64,000 nt of DNA from Mucilaginibacter sp. 14171R-50. Lineage in GTDB: Bacteria; Bacteroidota; Bacteroidia; Sphingobacteriales; Sphingobacteriaceae. Every line of letters begins with the position of its first letter. Positions within the stretch are counted from its first letter, which is position 1. The translations under genes were made by a program, and so were the position numbers. The stretch spans positions 992,001 to 1,056,000 of the forward strand of contig NZ_CP048115.1 of assembly GCF_010093045.1 (NCBI RefSeq), given 5' to 3'. Below, piece by piece: positions 16,543 to 25,411 of this stretch. Below the pieces are notes generated by a model that saw nothing but the letters and a program-made list of their open reading frames with translations, was not told the origin of the DNA and ran no database searches.

Positions 16543-17775
16543 TTACTTTGCCGGCACCTTTAAGCCGAGCGCCTCTATATATCCTTTATTAGGGCTGCAG
16601 TTAACAAACTTGCAATTCTCCAAAAATCCATATAGTGCTCTCTTTATTTTTTCCCTATCGGCAGGGGCGGCTTTTCGTATTTCTTCAAAACTGCCGCGTG
16701 GTTTTTCGGTATAGTCAATTATTTCGTTATAGCCTTCGGGCACATTAAAGCTGGCTATGCCCTGTAGGTTGTCCAGTTTTTTATATGGCCAGTAATGCCA
16801 GCCAATGCGGTTCTTTTCGCAAAGGATCCGAAAATCCCTTACCCACTCGTCGGTGTTTTCGCCGGTTTCTCCCACGTAGATCGGCACATTGTATTTATCA
16901 CGAAAGTCCATGTATTCCTGTATCACATCCTGCTTTACATCCGTCCAGTATTTGTGAAAAGTGTAAACGCTTTTGCTATCGAACGGCTTGCCGAACGGTT
17001 TAAAATTACTATCCCACTGCGCGCCGCCGATGAATACAATGTGATTTTTATCAACCGAACGCACCGCCGCGGTTATTTGCTTAAAGGTTGGCTCTAAATG
17101 TGGGTTAAGCGCTTTTACATCGAAGTAATGAGCAATCGGCTCGTTCAGCAGATCGTAACCCATTATAATGGTTTCGTTTTTATAATGGCTGGCTATTTTA
17201 CGCCATATATCTGCTGTAAGCTTCCTGCTTGCCGCGCTGGTAAACAAGAAAGGGTAACCGTTACCATCGTCGATATTATCGCCGGTTTGGCCGCCAGGGG
17301 CACAATGCATATCCAATATTACATATAGCTTTGCTTTTTTACACCAGCCGATCACCCTGTCCAACAGCTCGAAACCACGGTTTGGGTTATTCTGGCCCAT
17401 ATAATCCTCGTAGGTAAAAAGTTTATAATTGAAAGGTATACGGATGGAGTTCATGCCCGACGCTTTCAAAAACTGGATATCGGCCTCGGTAATATAGGTG
17501 TCCTGAAATTTACGCCAAAACACCTTCATCTCTTCCGGACCCACCAACTCGGTAAGCGCCTCGTTTATCAAGCGTTGCGAATTGATCTTTTTAAATTTAA
17601 ACATGTAGCCTTCGGGCACAAGCCAGTTTCCCAAATTGGTACCACGCATTAAAAAAGGCTTACCATCAACCCCTATAACCTCCTTGCCTTTTACACTGAT
17701 AAATTTTGGTGCCTGTGCAAATGCGCCGGCCATTGCTGCGGTTGTTAGCAGCACCATCGCGATAAGTTTTTTCAT
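16543..17775 (-). CDS. Secreted glycoside hydrolase family 5
   Basis: A 410-residue exported beta-glycanase with signal peptide MKKLIAMVLLTTAAMAGAFAQ. The TIM-barrel motifs of GH5 are visible: SIRIPFNY (conserved Arg), the acid/base Glu212 in DLLNEPIAHY and the nucleophile Glu303 in VGETGEN. Members cut beta-1,4-glucans, mannans or beta-1,3-glucans; the specificity cannot be read here. No binding module is attached. It diverges from modA; the intergenic DNA holds an inverted repeat of two promoter-like sequences. Confidence 0.88.
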   Translation of the reverse strand: MKKLIAMVLLTTAAMAGAFAQAPKFISVKGKEVIGVDGKPFLMRGTNLGNWLVPEGYMFKFKKINSQRLINEALTELVGPEEMKVFWRKFQDTYITEADIQFLKASGMNSIRIPFNYKLFTYEDYMGQNNPNRGFELLDRVIGWCKKAKLYVILDMHCAPGGQTGDNIDDGNGYPFLFTSAASRKLTADIWRKIASHYKNETIIMGYDLLNEPIAHYFDVKALNPHLEPTFKQITAAVRSVDKNHIVFIGGAQWDSNFKPFGKPFDSKSVYTFHKYWTDVKQDVIQEYMDFRDKYNVPIYVGETGENTDEWVRDFRILCEKNRIGWHYWPYKKLDNLQGIASFNVPEGYNEIIDYTEKPRGSFEEIRKAAPADREKIKRALYGFLENCKFVNCSPNKGYIEALGLKVPAK

Positions 17776-17822
17776 TGTTTAATACCGTTGGTTTATATGC
17801 GCTAATTGGCAAGCGCGCTTAT

Positions 17823-17853
17823 AAATGTAACCGTACCTATTATCGTTACATTT
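17823..17853. promoter_or_regulatory. Inverted repeat with divergent -7 elements (GH5 / modA)
   Basis: AAATGTAAC (17823-17831) and GTTACATTT (17845-17853) are perfect 9-nt inverted arms with a 13-nt spacer. The right arm with the next base contains TACATTTG at 17847-17854, an exact plus-strand -7 element for modA. The left arm read on the minus strand gives TACATTTA, a 7/8 match for GH5. It may be an operator, or simply two facing promoters. Confidence 0.5.
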
Positions 17854-17899
17854 GTGCCAATATCCAATATTACGTAATTTGTGAAACAACATACCAAGG

Positions 17900-18658
17900 A
17901 TGATAAAACTATTCACTAAAACGTTTTCGATTTTTTTCATCATTACGTGTTTTTTTGATACGGCCGACGCGCAAACAATAAAGGTAGCTATAGCAGCAAA
18001 CCTGCAGCCGGTGATAAAGGCGCTGAAAAACGATTTTAAGTTGAGGACAAAAATTGATCTCGAGGTGATATCCGGCTCTTCCGGCAATCTTTCGGCACAG
18101 ATACGCAACGGCGCACCTTACGATGTGTTCCTATCGGCCGACAGTAATTTCCCGCAAACGTTACGGCGTGATGGCCTTGCCGCAAAGGCCCCGGCCGTTT
18201 ATGCACAAGGTGTGCTTATAATATGCAGCGCTCAAAATTTAGACCTTACAAACTGGAATAACCTGTTGATGACAAATACTATAAAAAAAATAGCTGTTGG
18301 CAACCCCGCCATTGCACCATACGGCAAAGCCGCACAGCAGGCGCTTACCAAAGCAGGTGTTTATAGTAAGGTGAACGGCAAGATGGTGTTTGGAGAAAGC
18401 ATCTCGCAGGTAAATACTTACATAACCACGGGAGCGGTACAAGTTGGGTTTACCACGCTATCGCTGATAAAAGACGCCGCGAATAAGCAACAACTATTTT
18501 ACAGACTGGTAAATCCGGCAGACTACGCGCCAATACAACAGTCCATGGTACTGTTAAAGCGTGCCGAAAAAAATACTGCCGCCGAAAAATTTTACCAATA
18601 TATATTAAGCGCCCCTGCAAAGGCCATTTTTAACGCTTACGGTTATCATACACAATAA
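17900..18658 (+). CDS. modA: Molybdate ABC transporter, substrate-binding protein
   Basis: A 252-residue periplasmic binding protein. Residues 1-24 are a signal peptide ending TADA. VAIAANLQPVIKAL, then EVISGSSGNLSAQIRNGAPYD, then VFLSADS are the classic ModA motifs that form the oxyanion pocket for molybdate or tungstate. It is the first gene of modABC, with its own promoter, and feeds the permease and ATPase that follow at spacings of 3 and -4 bases. Molybdenum supply implies molybdopterin enzymes elsewhere in the genome. Confidence 0.93.
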   Translation: MIKLFTKTFSIFFIITCFFDTADAQTIKVAIAANLQPVIKALKNDFKLRTKIDLEVISGSSGNLSAQIRNGAPYDVFLSADSNFPQTLRRDGLAAKAPAVYAQGVLIICSAQNLDLTNWNNLLMTNTIKKIAVGNPAIAPYGKAAQQALTKAGVYSKVNGKMVFGESISQVNTYITTGAVQVGFTTLSLIKDAANKQQLFYRLVNPADYAPIQQSMVLLKRAEKNTAAEKFYQYILSAPAKAIFNAYGYHTQ

Positions 18659-18661
18659 CGC

Positions 18662-19333
18662 ATGGACCAATCGCCCATTTGGCTTTCAATTAAATTAGCA
18701 GCCATTACCACGCTAATATTGCTGCTTGCTGGCCTGCCATTGGCGTGGTGGCTGTCAAAAAAGCGGTCGTTGTTTAAAATTATTACCGAGGCTATTATTA
18801 CCATGCCACTGGTGTTGCCTCCGTCTGTCCTGGGTTTTTATCTGCTGTTAATGTTCAGTCCGCAGCGCGGAGTAGGGCTTTGGCTGCAGCAAACGTTTAA
18901 TGTGCAGTTTGTATTTTCGTTCCCGGGGCTTGTAATTGCTTCAGTAATATACAGCATGCCGTTTATGATAAGCCCAGTTAAATCGGCCTTTCAACAGCTT
19001 CCGGCCTCGCTGTCACAAGCATCGTACACGCTTGGAAAAACGCACTGGCAAACCCTATGGCATGTGTTACTCCCCAACATCAAGCCATCTTTGCTTACCG
19101 CGGCAGTGCTTACGTTTGCACACACCCTGGGCGAGTTTGGTGTAGTGCTGATGATAGGCGGCAACATTCCAGGGGTTACCCGTGTCGCGTCTATTGCGGT
19201 ATACGATTCGGTAGAGCAAATGAACTATAACGCTGCCAATAACTATTCGCTGATACTGTTTGCTATTACTTTTGCGATGGTATTAAGCGTATTTATTTAC
19301 AATAAGTACCAGGCCAAAAGTCCGTTAGAATGA
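18662..19333 (+). CDS. modB: Molybdate ABC transporter permease
   Basis: A 223-residue inner-membrane permease with about five to six membrane helices. The ABC-permease EAA-like loop is visible around ASYTLGKTHWQTLWHVLLP, the site that docks the ATPase. The LPPSVLGFYLLL segment and the AHTLGEFGVVLMIGGNIPG segment are typical ModB sequences. It overlaps modC by four bases (ATGA). Confidence 0.93.
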   Translation: MDQSPIWLSIKLAAITTLILLLAGLPLAWWLSKKRSLFKIITEAIITMPLVLPPSVLGFYLLLMFSPQRGVGLWLQQTFNVQFVFSFPGLVIASVIYSMPFMISPVKSAFQQLPASLSQASYTLGKTHWQTLWHVLLPNIKPSLLTAAVLTFAHTLGEFGVVLMIGGNIPGVTRVASIAVYDSVEQMNYNAANNYSLILFAITFAMVLSVFIYNKYQAKSPLE

Positions 19334-19947
19334 TAACTATAGATATTGAGAAAAAGCTAAGGGCATATAACGGCTTGTATGTGCTGCGAATAAAAAAGCA
19401 ATTTATTCCGGGCGGCATTACCCGTATAACCGGCCCGTCGGGTGCGGGAAAATCCACCATGTTAAAAATGATCGCAGGTCTGATATCGCCAGATAACGGC
19501 ACCATTAAAGCAAACGGCGTTATTTGGTTTGATGCCGCAACCAATATAAATTTACCTCCGCAGCAGCGTCAGATCGGTTTTGTTTTTCAGGATTACGCGC
19601 TGTTTCCGAACATGACGGTAAGACAGCACCTGGAGTATGCTACCGATGATCATATATGGATAGACCGATTACTCAAAATAGGTGGGCTGGATGTATTTAT
19701 CCACCAAAAACCCCATCAGCTATCCGGCGGGCAACAGCAGCGCCTGGCTATTTTGCGTGCGCTGGCCATAAAGCCTAAACTATTGCTGATGGACGAACCC
19801 TTTTCAGCATTAGATATCACCATGAAAGCGGCTTTGATAACAACACTTCAAGTGCTGTTTGCCGAACTTGAAGCAACTGTGTTGATAGTTAGCCATAACC
19901 CGCAGGAGTTAGACGGCATCAGCGGAGATGAAGTGGATATAGCTTAA
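19330..19947 (+). CDS. modC: Molybdate ABC transporter ATPase, short form
   Basis: A 205-residue ABC ATPase. Walker A GPSGAGKST is at residues 35-43, the signature is LSGGQQQR and Walker B is LLLMDEPFSALD. Typical ModC proteins are near 350 residues and carry a C-terminal TOBE domain that binds molybdate and limits transport. Here the protein ends right after the H-loop (IVSHNPQEL), so that regulatory domain is missing. The gene has no frameshift in the next 70 nt to restore it, so this is a genuine short form. Confidence 0.9.
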   Translation: MITIDIEKKLRAYNGLYVLRIKKQFIPGGITRITGPSGAGKSTMLKMIAGLISPDNGTIKANGVIWFDAATNINLPPQQRQIGFVFQDYALFPNMTVRQHLEYATDDHIWIDRLLKIGGLDVFIHQKPHQLSGGQQQRLAILRALAIKPKLLLMDEPFSALDITMKAALITTLQVLFAELEATVLIVSHNPQELDGISGDEVDIA

Positions 19948-20018
19948 TTATCCTGTTTCATGTGTCGCCGGGATGCCGCCAATTTACGATAAGTTATCAC
20001 AGCCCGCCGCGCATACCG

Positions 20019-21002
20019 TTATTTTATAACGTTAGCTGTTACTCCCTCGTTTGTAATTTTGACCGGGTTAATCAAGCCGTCTTTATCAAAGGTCATTTTA
20101 TCTATACACGTTACCCTGTGGTTGCCATTGGTTTCGGTAAGGGGGCGGCGATGATAAACAATATACCATTCGTCTTTACCAGGCACTTTAATAACCGAGT
20201 GGTGGCCCGCGCCCGTAGCCACAGCAGGATCTTGTTTTAACACAACACCGATTTTTTTGAACGGTCCGTTTATACTGTTACCAACCGCATAAGCAACGCG
20301 GTAATCGGGGCCGGTCCAGCCGCCCTCGCTCCACATAAAGTAATATTTGCCCTTGCGGATAAACATAATCGGTCCCTCTACATACCCCTCTGGCGTAATT
20401 TCCTTAAACATCTTTCCGTCGGCGGCGGGTTCAATGCCCGTAAAGTCGTCTTTTAACTTGGCGATGTTGCAATGGCCCCAGCCGCCGTAAATAATATAGT
20501 ACTGCCCGTCGGTATCTTTAAATACAAACTGGTCTATGGGTTGTGCCCCGTTAACTATTTTATCAATAAGCGGCTTACCCAGGTAATCTTTAAATGGCCC
20601 TTCGGGCTTATCGGCAACGGCTACGCCAATACCGCCGTATTCTTTATCGCTTTGTATATCATTTGCGCCGAAAAAGAAATAATATTTTCCATCCTTCTGT
20701 ACAATGGCCGGGGCCCACATGGCCCGTTTAGCCCACTTTACGTTTGACGAATCCAGCACGTTCTCATGTTTGGTCCAGTTCACCAGGTCGGGCGATGAAA
20801 AAGCATCAAAATGTACCTGCTGGTTGTACGGCGCCGAATACGTAGGATAAACCCAGTATTGTTTACCAAAAATGGTGGCTTCCGGGTCGGCATACCAGCC
20901 TTGCGCTATGGGGTTACCTGATGTTTTTTTAACTGGCTGCTGGGCGTAGGCCGCCTGCAATAAAGCGGCGGGTAGCAGTAATAATAAATATATCTTTTTC
21001 AT
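20019..21002 (-). CDS. Secreted glycoside hydrolase family 43
   Basis: A 327-residue exported enzyme with signal peptide MKKIYLLLLLPAALLQAAYA. Catalytic acids of the five-bladed GH43 propeller are visible: the base Asp39 in WYADPEA, the pKa-modulating Asp in QPIDQFVF and the acid Glu in YVEGPIMF. Members cleave xylosides, arabinosides or galactans. It is the second gene of a minus-strand pair with ydcF-like DNA 11 bases upstream. It is convergent with modC; the 71 nt between hold no obvious terminator. Confidence 0.88.
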   Translation of the reverse strand: MKKIYLLLLLPAALLQAAYAQQPVKKTSGNPIAQGWYADPEATIFGKQYWVYPTYSAPYNQQVHFDAFSSPDLVNWTKHENVLDSSNVKWAKRAMWAPAIVQKDGKYYFFFGANDIQSDKEYGGIGVAVADKPEGPFKDYLGKPLIDKIVNGAQPIDQFVFKDTDGQYYIIYGGWGHCNIAKLKDDFTGIEPAADGKMFKEITPEGYVEGPIMFIRKGKYYFMWSEGGWTGPDYRVAYAVGNSINGPFKKIGVVLKQDPAVATGAGHHSVIKVPGKDEWYIVYHRRPLTETNGNHRVTCIDKMTFDKDGLINPVKITNEGVTANVIK

Positions 21003-21013
21003 TAGTTGCGATA

Positions 21014-21757
21014 TTAACTAAAGTAAACGGTTAAATAACCAAAAAATTCCTTAATATATAAGTTCCATTTTCCCAATGCGTCTGCCGAGGGCAAAAAATC
21101 TTCTAAATACAGGTGCTTCGCGTCAAAGAGATTATTTGTCGGGTAGGGCACAACATCAATACCCGCCTTTTTAAAAATCAGCCGCGCCCGACGCATATGA
21201 AAAGCCGATGTTACCAACATATATGGCGGCTTTAAATGCGCGCTATCTAACAGCTTTTTAGAAAACAGTGCATTCTCTAAAGTATTACGCGCCTTTCTGT
21301 CTAAAAGTATAAGGCTGTCTGCAAAGTCCTTCTTTTTTAATTCCTGCTTTACAAAATCGGCTTCGGCAAACCCATCCGGATAAATGTCAGAATACCCGCC
21401 CGTAAACAGCAAGTGTGACACAGCGCCTGTAGATAACAGGTCGGTCGCTTTGGTATAACGGTCAGCTGCCCAGTTAAAATAGGGGTTCCCCCCGCTGTCC
21501 CTGGATACAAATCCTCCTAAAAGAATAGCACTGCTATATTTAACATTCAGTTGTTTATAAGGTGCTACATCCCATACCCTGGCAAAGGCGGTTATGGTAA
21601 ACCGGTTCGAAAAAAAATATAAAAGAATGGTTGCTATTAGCAGTAACCGTTGTTTCAGCCGTTGTTTTTTTGTTAAAAGCGCATAAAGCATTAAGGCGAA
21701 AACCCAGGTGAGCGGTAAAATAAATACCAGGAGCACTTTAGACAGTATAAAAAACAT
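21014..21757 (-). CDS. YdcF/SanA-like DUF218 membrane protein
   Basis: A 247-residue protein with two N-terminal membrane helices (residues about 2-24 and 34-52) and a DUF218 domain: SSAILLGGFVSRDS, FTGGYSDI, DRKARNTLENALFSKKLL and LVTSAFHMRRARLIFKKAG are the usual conserved blocks. Family members are linked to envelope integrity and cell-wall precursor handling, with no firm reaction. It is the first gene of a pair with GH43. Confidence 0.83.
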   Translation of the reverse strand: MFFILSKVLLVFILPLTWVFALMLYALLTKKQRLKQRLLLIATILLYFFSNRFTITAFARVWDVAPYKQLNVKYSSAILLGGFVSRDSGGNPYFNWAADRYTKATDLLSTGAVSHLLFTGGYSDIYPDGFAEADFVKQELKKKDFADSLILLDRKARNTLENALFSKKLLDSAHLKPPYMLVTSAFHMRRARLIFKKAGIDVVPYPTNNLFDAKHLYLEDFLPSADALGKWNLYIKEFFGYLTVYFS

Positions 21758-21856
21758 GGCTGTATTTATTAGTGCAAATTAATTGATTTTTATGAATTTG
21801 GTTTGTAACGAATTTTTTTTGCTAACGTCAATATATAGAACCAGCCAATCACCTAA

Positions 21857-23170
21857 ATGAGACATGTACTTATCACCGGATTTTTGTTTACCGTATTAAC
21901 CATAAGCGCTTTAGCGCAACAACAGGAGGCGCCCCTAACGCTTCAACAAAAAGATGAGGCCATAGACAGCATCGTAAAGACTATCAAAACACGTTATATA
22001 TTTCCTGATGTCGCACTAAAAGTGGAGAAATACTTGCGTAACAGGCAGGCCAAGAACGCTTATAACGCCATTACAGGCGGCAATCAGTTTGCGCAGGTAT
22101 TAACACAGGATATGCAGGTCGCAGGTAACGATAAACACTTGTGGGCTGCATACACGCCAGAAGAATTGCCTGTTGAAAAACCACGCGAACTGATGAGCAT
22201 ACCGGATGAAGAACGCGCAGGTTTAGCAGAAATGTTTCAGCGCACCAATTATGGTATCGATAAATTAGACATTTTAAAGGGCAATATTGGCTATTTATCT
22301 TTTAACACGTTGATATCCCCCGAATTCGCGGGCGAAGTTTACGACGCTATGATGCTATACGTTGCCCATACCGAAGCGCTTATTATCGACCTGCGCAAAT
22401 GTGGGGGCAGCATGTCGCCTGATGCAGTGCCTTATTTTTGCAGTTATTTTTTCCAGTCGCCTGTACATTTAAATGATACTTATTTCGGCAAAGATGCAAA
22501 GCTCACCCAATCATGGACCTACGCGCACGTAAACGGCCGCAAATATTTAAACAAACCCATATACATATTAACCAGCCGTAGTACATTTTCGGGCGCCGAA
22601 GAAATGGCGTACGATCTTCAGGCACTTAAGCGTGCCACTGTTGTTGGCCAGCCCACAGGTGGTGGAGCCAATCCTGGTGGTATAGTTAGGTTAACGGGGC
22701 ATTTCAGGATGTTTGTTCCGGTAGGTAAAGTGGTGAACCCAATAACTAAAAGCAACTGGGAGCACGTCGGCGTACAACCCGATACGGTTATCAATGCAAG
22801 GCTTGCCCTGCAAAAAGCGCAGGAACTCGCCATGCTGTCATCTATAAAAGCTGCCAATGACGACAGATGGAAAGGCGCGCTAAAAGATTGGATGGCAGAA
22901 GTTGTAGCAAGCGCACCTAAACTTAAACCCGTTACCTTTGAATTGCAAGGCTTTGAAAACGCAAAGGAAGTATACGTAGCTGGATCGTTTAACGATTGGG
23001 ATCAACACGCCTCACAAATGTTACGCAAGGGCAATAAATGGGTGGTAGTTACCGAAACTGAACAGGGCAAAACCACCTATAAATTTATTGTAGACGGTAA
23101 ATGGATATCCGATCCGGGTAACGCCCAAACCGAAGGACCTAACGGCGATTCTGTAATAGTTGTTGAATAA
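21857..23170 (+). CDS. S41 protease fused to a CBM48/AMPK-type glycogen-binding domain
   Basis: A 437-residue exported protein with signal peptide ending ISALA. Residues about 30-335 are an IRBP/tricorn-like S41 peptidase: LIIDLRKCGGSMSPDA, then ILTSRSTFSGAEEMAYDL with the candidate catalytic Ser245, then PTGGGANPGG. Residues 359-437 are a separate beta-sandwich with VYVAGSFNDW and TTYKFIVDGKWISDP, the hallmark of glycogen-binding CBM48/AMPK-beta domains. Joining these two is unusual. No PDZ domain is visible. It may tether the protease to alpha-glucan, or the domain may bind another ligand; this is inference. Confidence 0.85.
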   Translation: MRHVLITGFLFTVLTISALAQQQEAPLTLQQKDEAIDSIVKTIKTRYIFPDVALKVEKYLRNRQAKNAYNAITGGNQFAQVLTQDMQVAGNDKHLWAAYTPEELPVEKPRELMSIPDEERAGLAEMFQRTNYGIDKLDILKGNIGYLSFNTLISPEFAGEVYDAMMLYVAHTEALIIDLRKCGGSMSPDAVPYFCSYFFQSPVHLNDTYFGKDAKLTQSWTYAHVNGRKYLNKPIYILTSRSTFSGAEEMAYDLQALKRATVVGQPTGGGANPGGIVRLTGHFRMFVPVGKVVNPITKSNWEHVGVQPDTVINARLALQKAQELAMLSSIKAANDDRWKGALKDWMAEVVASAPKLKPVTFELQGFENAKEVYVAGSFNDWDQHASQMLRKGNKWVVVTETEQGKTTYKFIVDGKWISDPGNAQTEGPNGDSVIVVE

Positions 23171-23422
23171 AAATCACAGAGCGCGCTCTCACAGCAATAA
23201 ATGTAACCGCGCTTTTTTGTTACCCGGCCATTCATACTGAGCTTGACATGCAGTTGTAAGATAGACGAAATTTACACCAAGTAAAGCCTTGAATATTTTA
23301 TAGCGCATAATTATACCATATAAATATACCGTATATGTGGTATTGCCAGAGCGGAATTATTACAGTTGCTTAGTACTATTAAAAACCTAACAGAAATCGT
23401 TTCATAACTTAATTAAAAAACA

Positions 23423-23941
23423 ATGAAAAAACTTTTTACTATCGCAATTATTATGGTGGCTACATTAACCACCTCAAACCTGTTTGCACAATCGGGTTTT
23501 AAACTTGGCTTAGCTGCAGAAGGCGCTTTGCCTATGGGAGCCCTGAAAACATCATACACTGTGGGTGGCGGTTTAACAATACGTGCCGCTTTCGGACTTG
23601 ACGAAACCAGCGCTATCACATTAACATCCGGGGCCATGGCATTTTTACCAAAAGATCTTTCAAACCTTGGTGTTGACAGTAAAGCGCAACTAAATATACC
23701 CATCAAAGCAGGTTATAAATACATGCTGAGCAGTAATTTTTATGCTATCGGCGAAGCCGGCATGTCGATCATCCGGTCATACTACAGCGATTCGAACGGC
23801 GACCTTCAGTCGGTAAGCGGTTCTGAGTTTACCTACGCGCCCGGGGTTGGTGTACAATTAGGCGGCTTTGACGCAAGTGTACGCTACGAAGGCTACAGCG
23901 GTGCAGGCTTTTTAGGCTTACGCGTTGGTTTTAACTTTTAA
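23423..23941 (+). CDS. Small outer-membrane beta-barrel protein
   Basis: A 172-residue protein with signal peptide MKKLFTIAIIMVATLTTSNLFAQ, then about eight amphipathic strands with alternating residues and a C-terminal aromatic end (RVGFNF), the pattern of OmpX/OmpW-like barrels. Function unknown. The 252 nt upstream contain an AT-rich imperfect inverted repeat (ATACCATATA near 23313 and TATATGTGGTAT near 23332), which could be regulatory. A terminator follows. Confidence 0.8.
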   Translation: MKKLFTIAIIMVATLTTSNLFAQSGFKLGLAAEGALPMGALKTSYTVGGGLTIRAAFGLDETSAITLTSGAMAFLPKDLSNLGVDSKAQLNIPIKAGYKYMLSSNFYAIGEAGMSIIRSYYSDSNGDLQSVSGSEFTYAPGVGVQLGGFDASVRYEGYSGAGFLGLRVGFNF

Positions 23942-23983
23942 AATGGCTATTCCGAGCAAGTAATGCAACCCAATCAACAATTG

Positions 23984-24016
23984 AAAAAGCTGTTCGTTAA
24001 TTTGAACGGCTTTTTT
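23984..24016 (+). terminator. Terminator after the small barrel gene
   Basis: Stem AAAAAGCTGTTC / GAACGGCTTTTTT with one T-G pair and an 8-nt loop, followed by a T-run. Confidence 0.8.
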
Positions 24017-24054
24017 AATTTATATCGTTATTTTAGATGATCAATCTAAAATGT

Positions 24055-24738
24055 ATGAGCACTATACCGGTAGCTATTGTTGATGACAAAACACTGCTTC
24101 GCGAGGCCTTATTCAATAACCTTTCGTACTATAACGAGATAAGTATAGTGTTGCAAGCTTGCGATGGTTCCGATTTTTTAGATGGATTAAAAGCGCTGAA
24201 CCCGACAGAGCGCCCGCAAGTAGTACTTATGGATATAGAGATGCCTGTGATGGATGGCATTGAGGCCGTTAGCATTGCCAAAGACCTTTATCCTGACATG
24301 CATTTTTTAATGCTTACTGTTTTTGATGATGACGATAAGCTTTTTGAGGCCATTAAGGCAGGAGCAAGCGGTTATTTACTTAAAGATGAAAAGGTAGCTA
24401 ACATAGTTAAGGCAGTTGCCGAAATTGTGCACGAAGGCGGAGTTCCAATGTCGCCACGGATAGCCCGCAAGGCCCTCGCCCTGTTAAGAACGGTGCCCGA
24501 GGCAAGACAAGCCGCTGCAAAAGAAGAGGAGACTATTGCCGGTGAACATGCCCTTTCGACCCGCGAAATGGAAATATTAAGCCGCGTTGTTGATGGATTA
24601 AATTATCAGGAAATAGGCGAGCGCTTATTTATAAGCCCGCATACCGTACGTAAGCATATCGCTAACATTTATGATAAGCTGCACGTATCCAACAAGGCAT
24701 CGGCCATAAAGGTGGCTACCAGTAAAAAATGGTTTTAA
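24055..24738 (+). CDS. NarL/LuxR-type response regulator, orphan
   Basis: A 227-residue two-component regulator. The receiver domain shows the acidic pair DD near residue 10, phospho-acceptor Asp60 in VVLMDIEMPVMDG and Lys in GYLLKDEK. The LuxR-type helix-turn-helix is LSTREMEILSRVVDG to HTVRKHIANIYDKLHVSNK. I prefer the ATG at 24055 (MSTIPVAIVDD); an in-frame ATG at 24037 adds six residues. A weak TATTTTAG -7-like element at 24029-24036 would place transcription start past 24037, supporting the later start. No histidine kinase lies nearby. Confidence 0.88.
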   Translation: MSTIPVAIVDDKTLLREALFNNLSYYNEISIVLQACDGSDFLDGLKALNPTERPQVVLMDIEMPVMDGIEAVSIAKDLYPDMHFLMLTVFDDDDKLFEAIKAGASGYLLKDEKVANIVKAVAEIVHEGGVPMSPRIARKALALLRTVPEARQAAAKEEETIAGEHALSTREMEILSRVVDGLNYQEIGERLFISPHTVRKHIANIYDKLHVSNKASAIKVATSKKWF

Positions 24739-24743
24739 TCAAC

Positions 24744-24768
24744 AAAAAACGCCCCTTTTCAGGGGCGT
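24744..24768 (-). terminator. Terminator of the GMC oxidoreductase operon
   Basis: ACGCCCCT-TTTC-AGGGGCGT at 24749-24768. On the minus strand it is followed by TTTTTTG, four bases past the subunit-3 stop codon. Confidence 0.85.
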
Positions 24769-24772
24769 CGTA

Positions 24773-25405
24773 TCATATCTTCACGTTTTCCATGCCGTAT
24801 TGCTTTAACACATCGGCCGGCACGCCGGTCCATTTGTTAGGGGCGTTCCCGGCGTATCCAATATCCTTGGTACCCATCTCGCTGCTCCAGAAACCTGATG
24901 CAGTCAGGTCACGCATGCGGTTAAAAAAGTTTACGCCTTGCTGCATTTCTGCCTTGGCTTTATAAGGGTAGGCTATCTGGTCTAACAGCTCGGTTTGCTG
25001 CGAACTGCTGCATTTTATAAATGTATTGCCATAATGGTTAAGACAATACATATCCAGCCACTTAAGCCCTCCGCGCATGGGTAGCTTATGGCTTGGTATG
25101 TCCTTTACAATAAACTCTATAAACTCGGGCACCTTGGCATCAGATGCACTGCCCGAGTGGGCGTCTTTTGGTATAATGATATCGGCCAAAACCGTAATGG
25201 TGGCCATTTCATGGTCATCGAAATACTTTTCGTCCTTCAGTTTATTTTCACGTTCAACTTCATAGGCCTGCCGGCCGGGTACCGCGCCGGCTTTTTCACC
25301 GGTTGCCGCTGTATCAGTTTTTTCGCCCGGTTTGCAGCCGCCTAATAACAGCCCGGTTGATATGGTTCCTAAACCTATTGCTTTAAGGGAGTCGCGTCTG
25401 TTCAT
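24773..25405 (-). CDS. Gluconate 2-dehydrogenase subunit 3 family protein
   Basis: A 210-residue exported small subunit. The N-terminus has MNRRDSLKAIGLG, a twin-arginine-like signal, then a lipobox LLLGGC (Cys24), so it is probably a Tat-exported lipoprotein. The domain with LADIIIPKDAHSGSASDAKVPEFIEFIV matches the small subunit of FAD-linked gluconate and glucose dehydrogenases, which helps fold and export the large flavoprotein. It follows the GMC oxidoreductase after six bases. No cytochrome c subunit is encoded here. Confidence 0.87.
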   Translation of the reverse strand: MNRRDSLKAIGLGTISTGLLLGGCKPGEKTDTAATGEKAGAVPGRQAYEVERENKLKDEKYFDDHEMATITVLADIIIPKDAHSGSASDAKVPEFIEFIVKDIPSHKLPMRGGLKWLDMYCLNHYGNTFIKCSSSQQTELLDQIAYPYKAKAEMQQGVNFFNRMRDLTASGFWSSEMGTKDIGYAGNAPNKWTGVPADVLKQYGMENVKI

Positions 25406-25411
25406 GATGCG

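Noticed and set aside
23313..23343. AT-rich imperfect inverted repeat upstream of the small barrel gene
   Set aside because: The arms match only with a 2-nt indel; AT-rich DNA gives such matches often, so it is noted in the gene entry but not claimed as a site.
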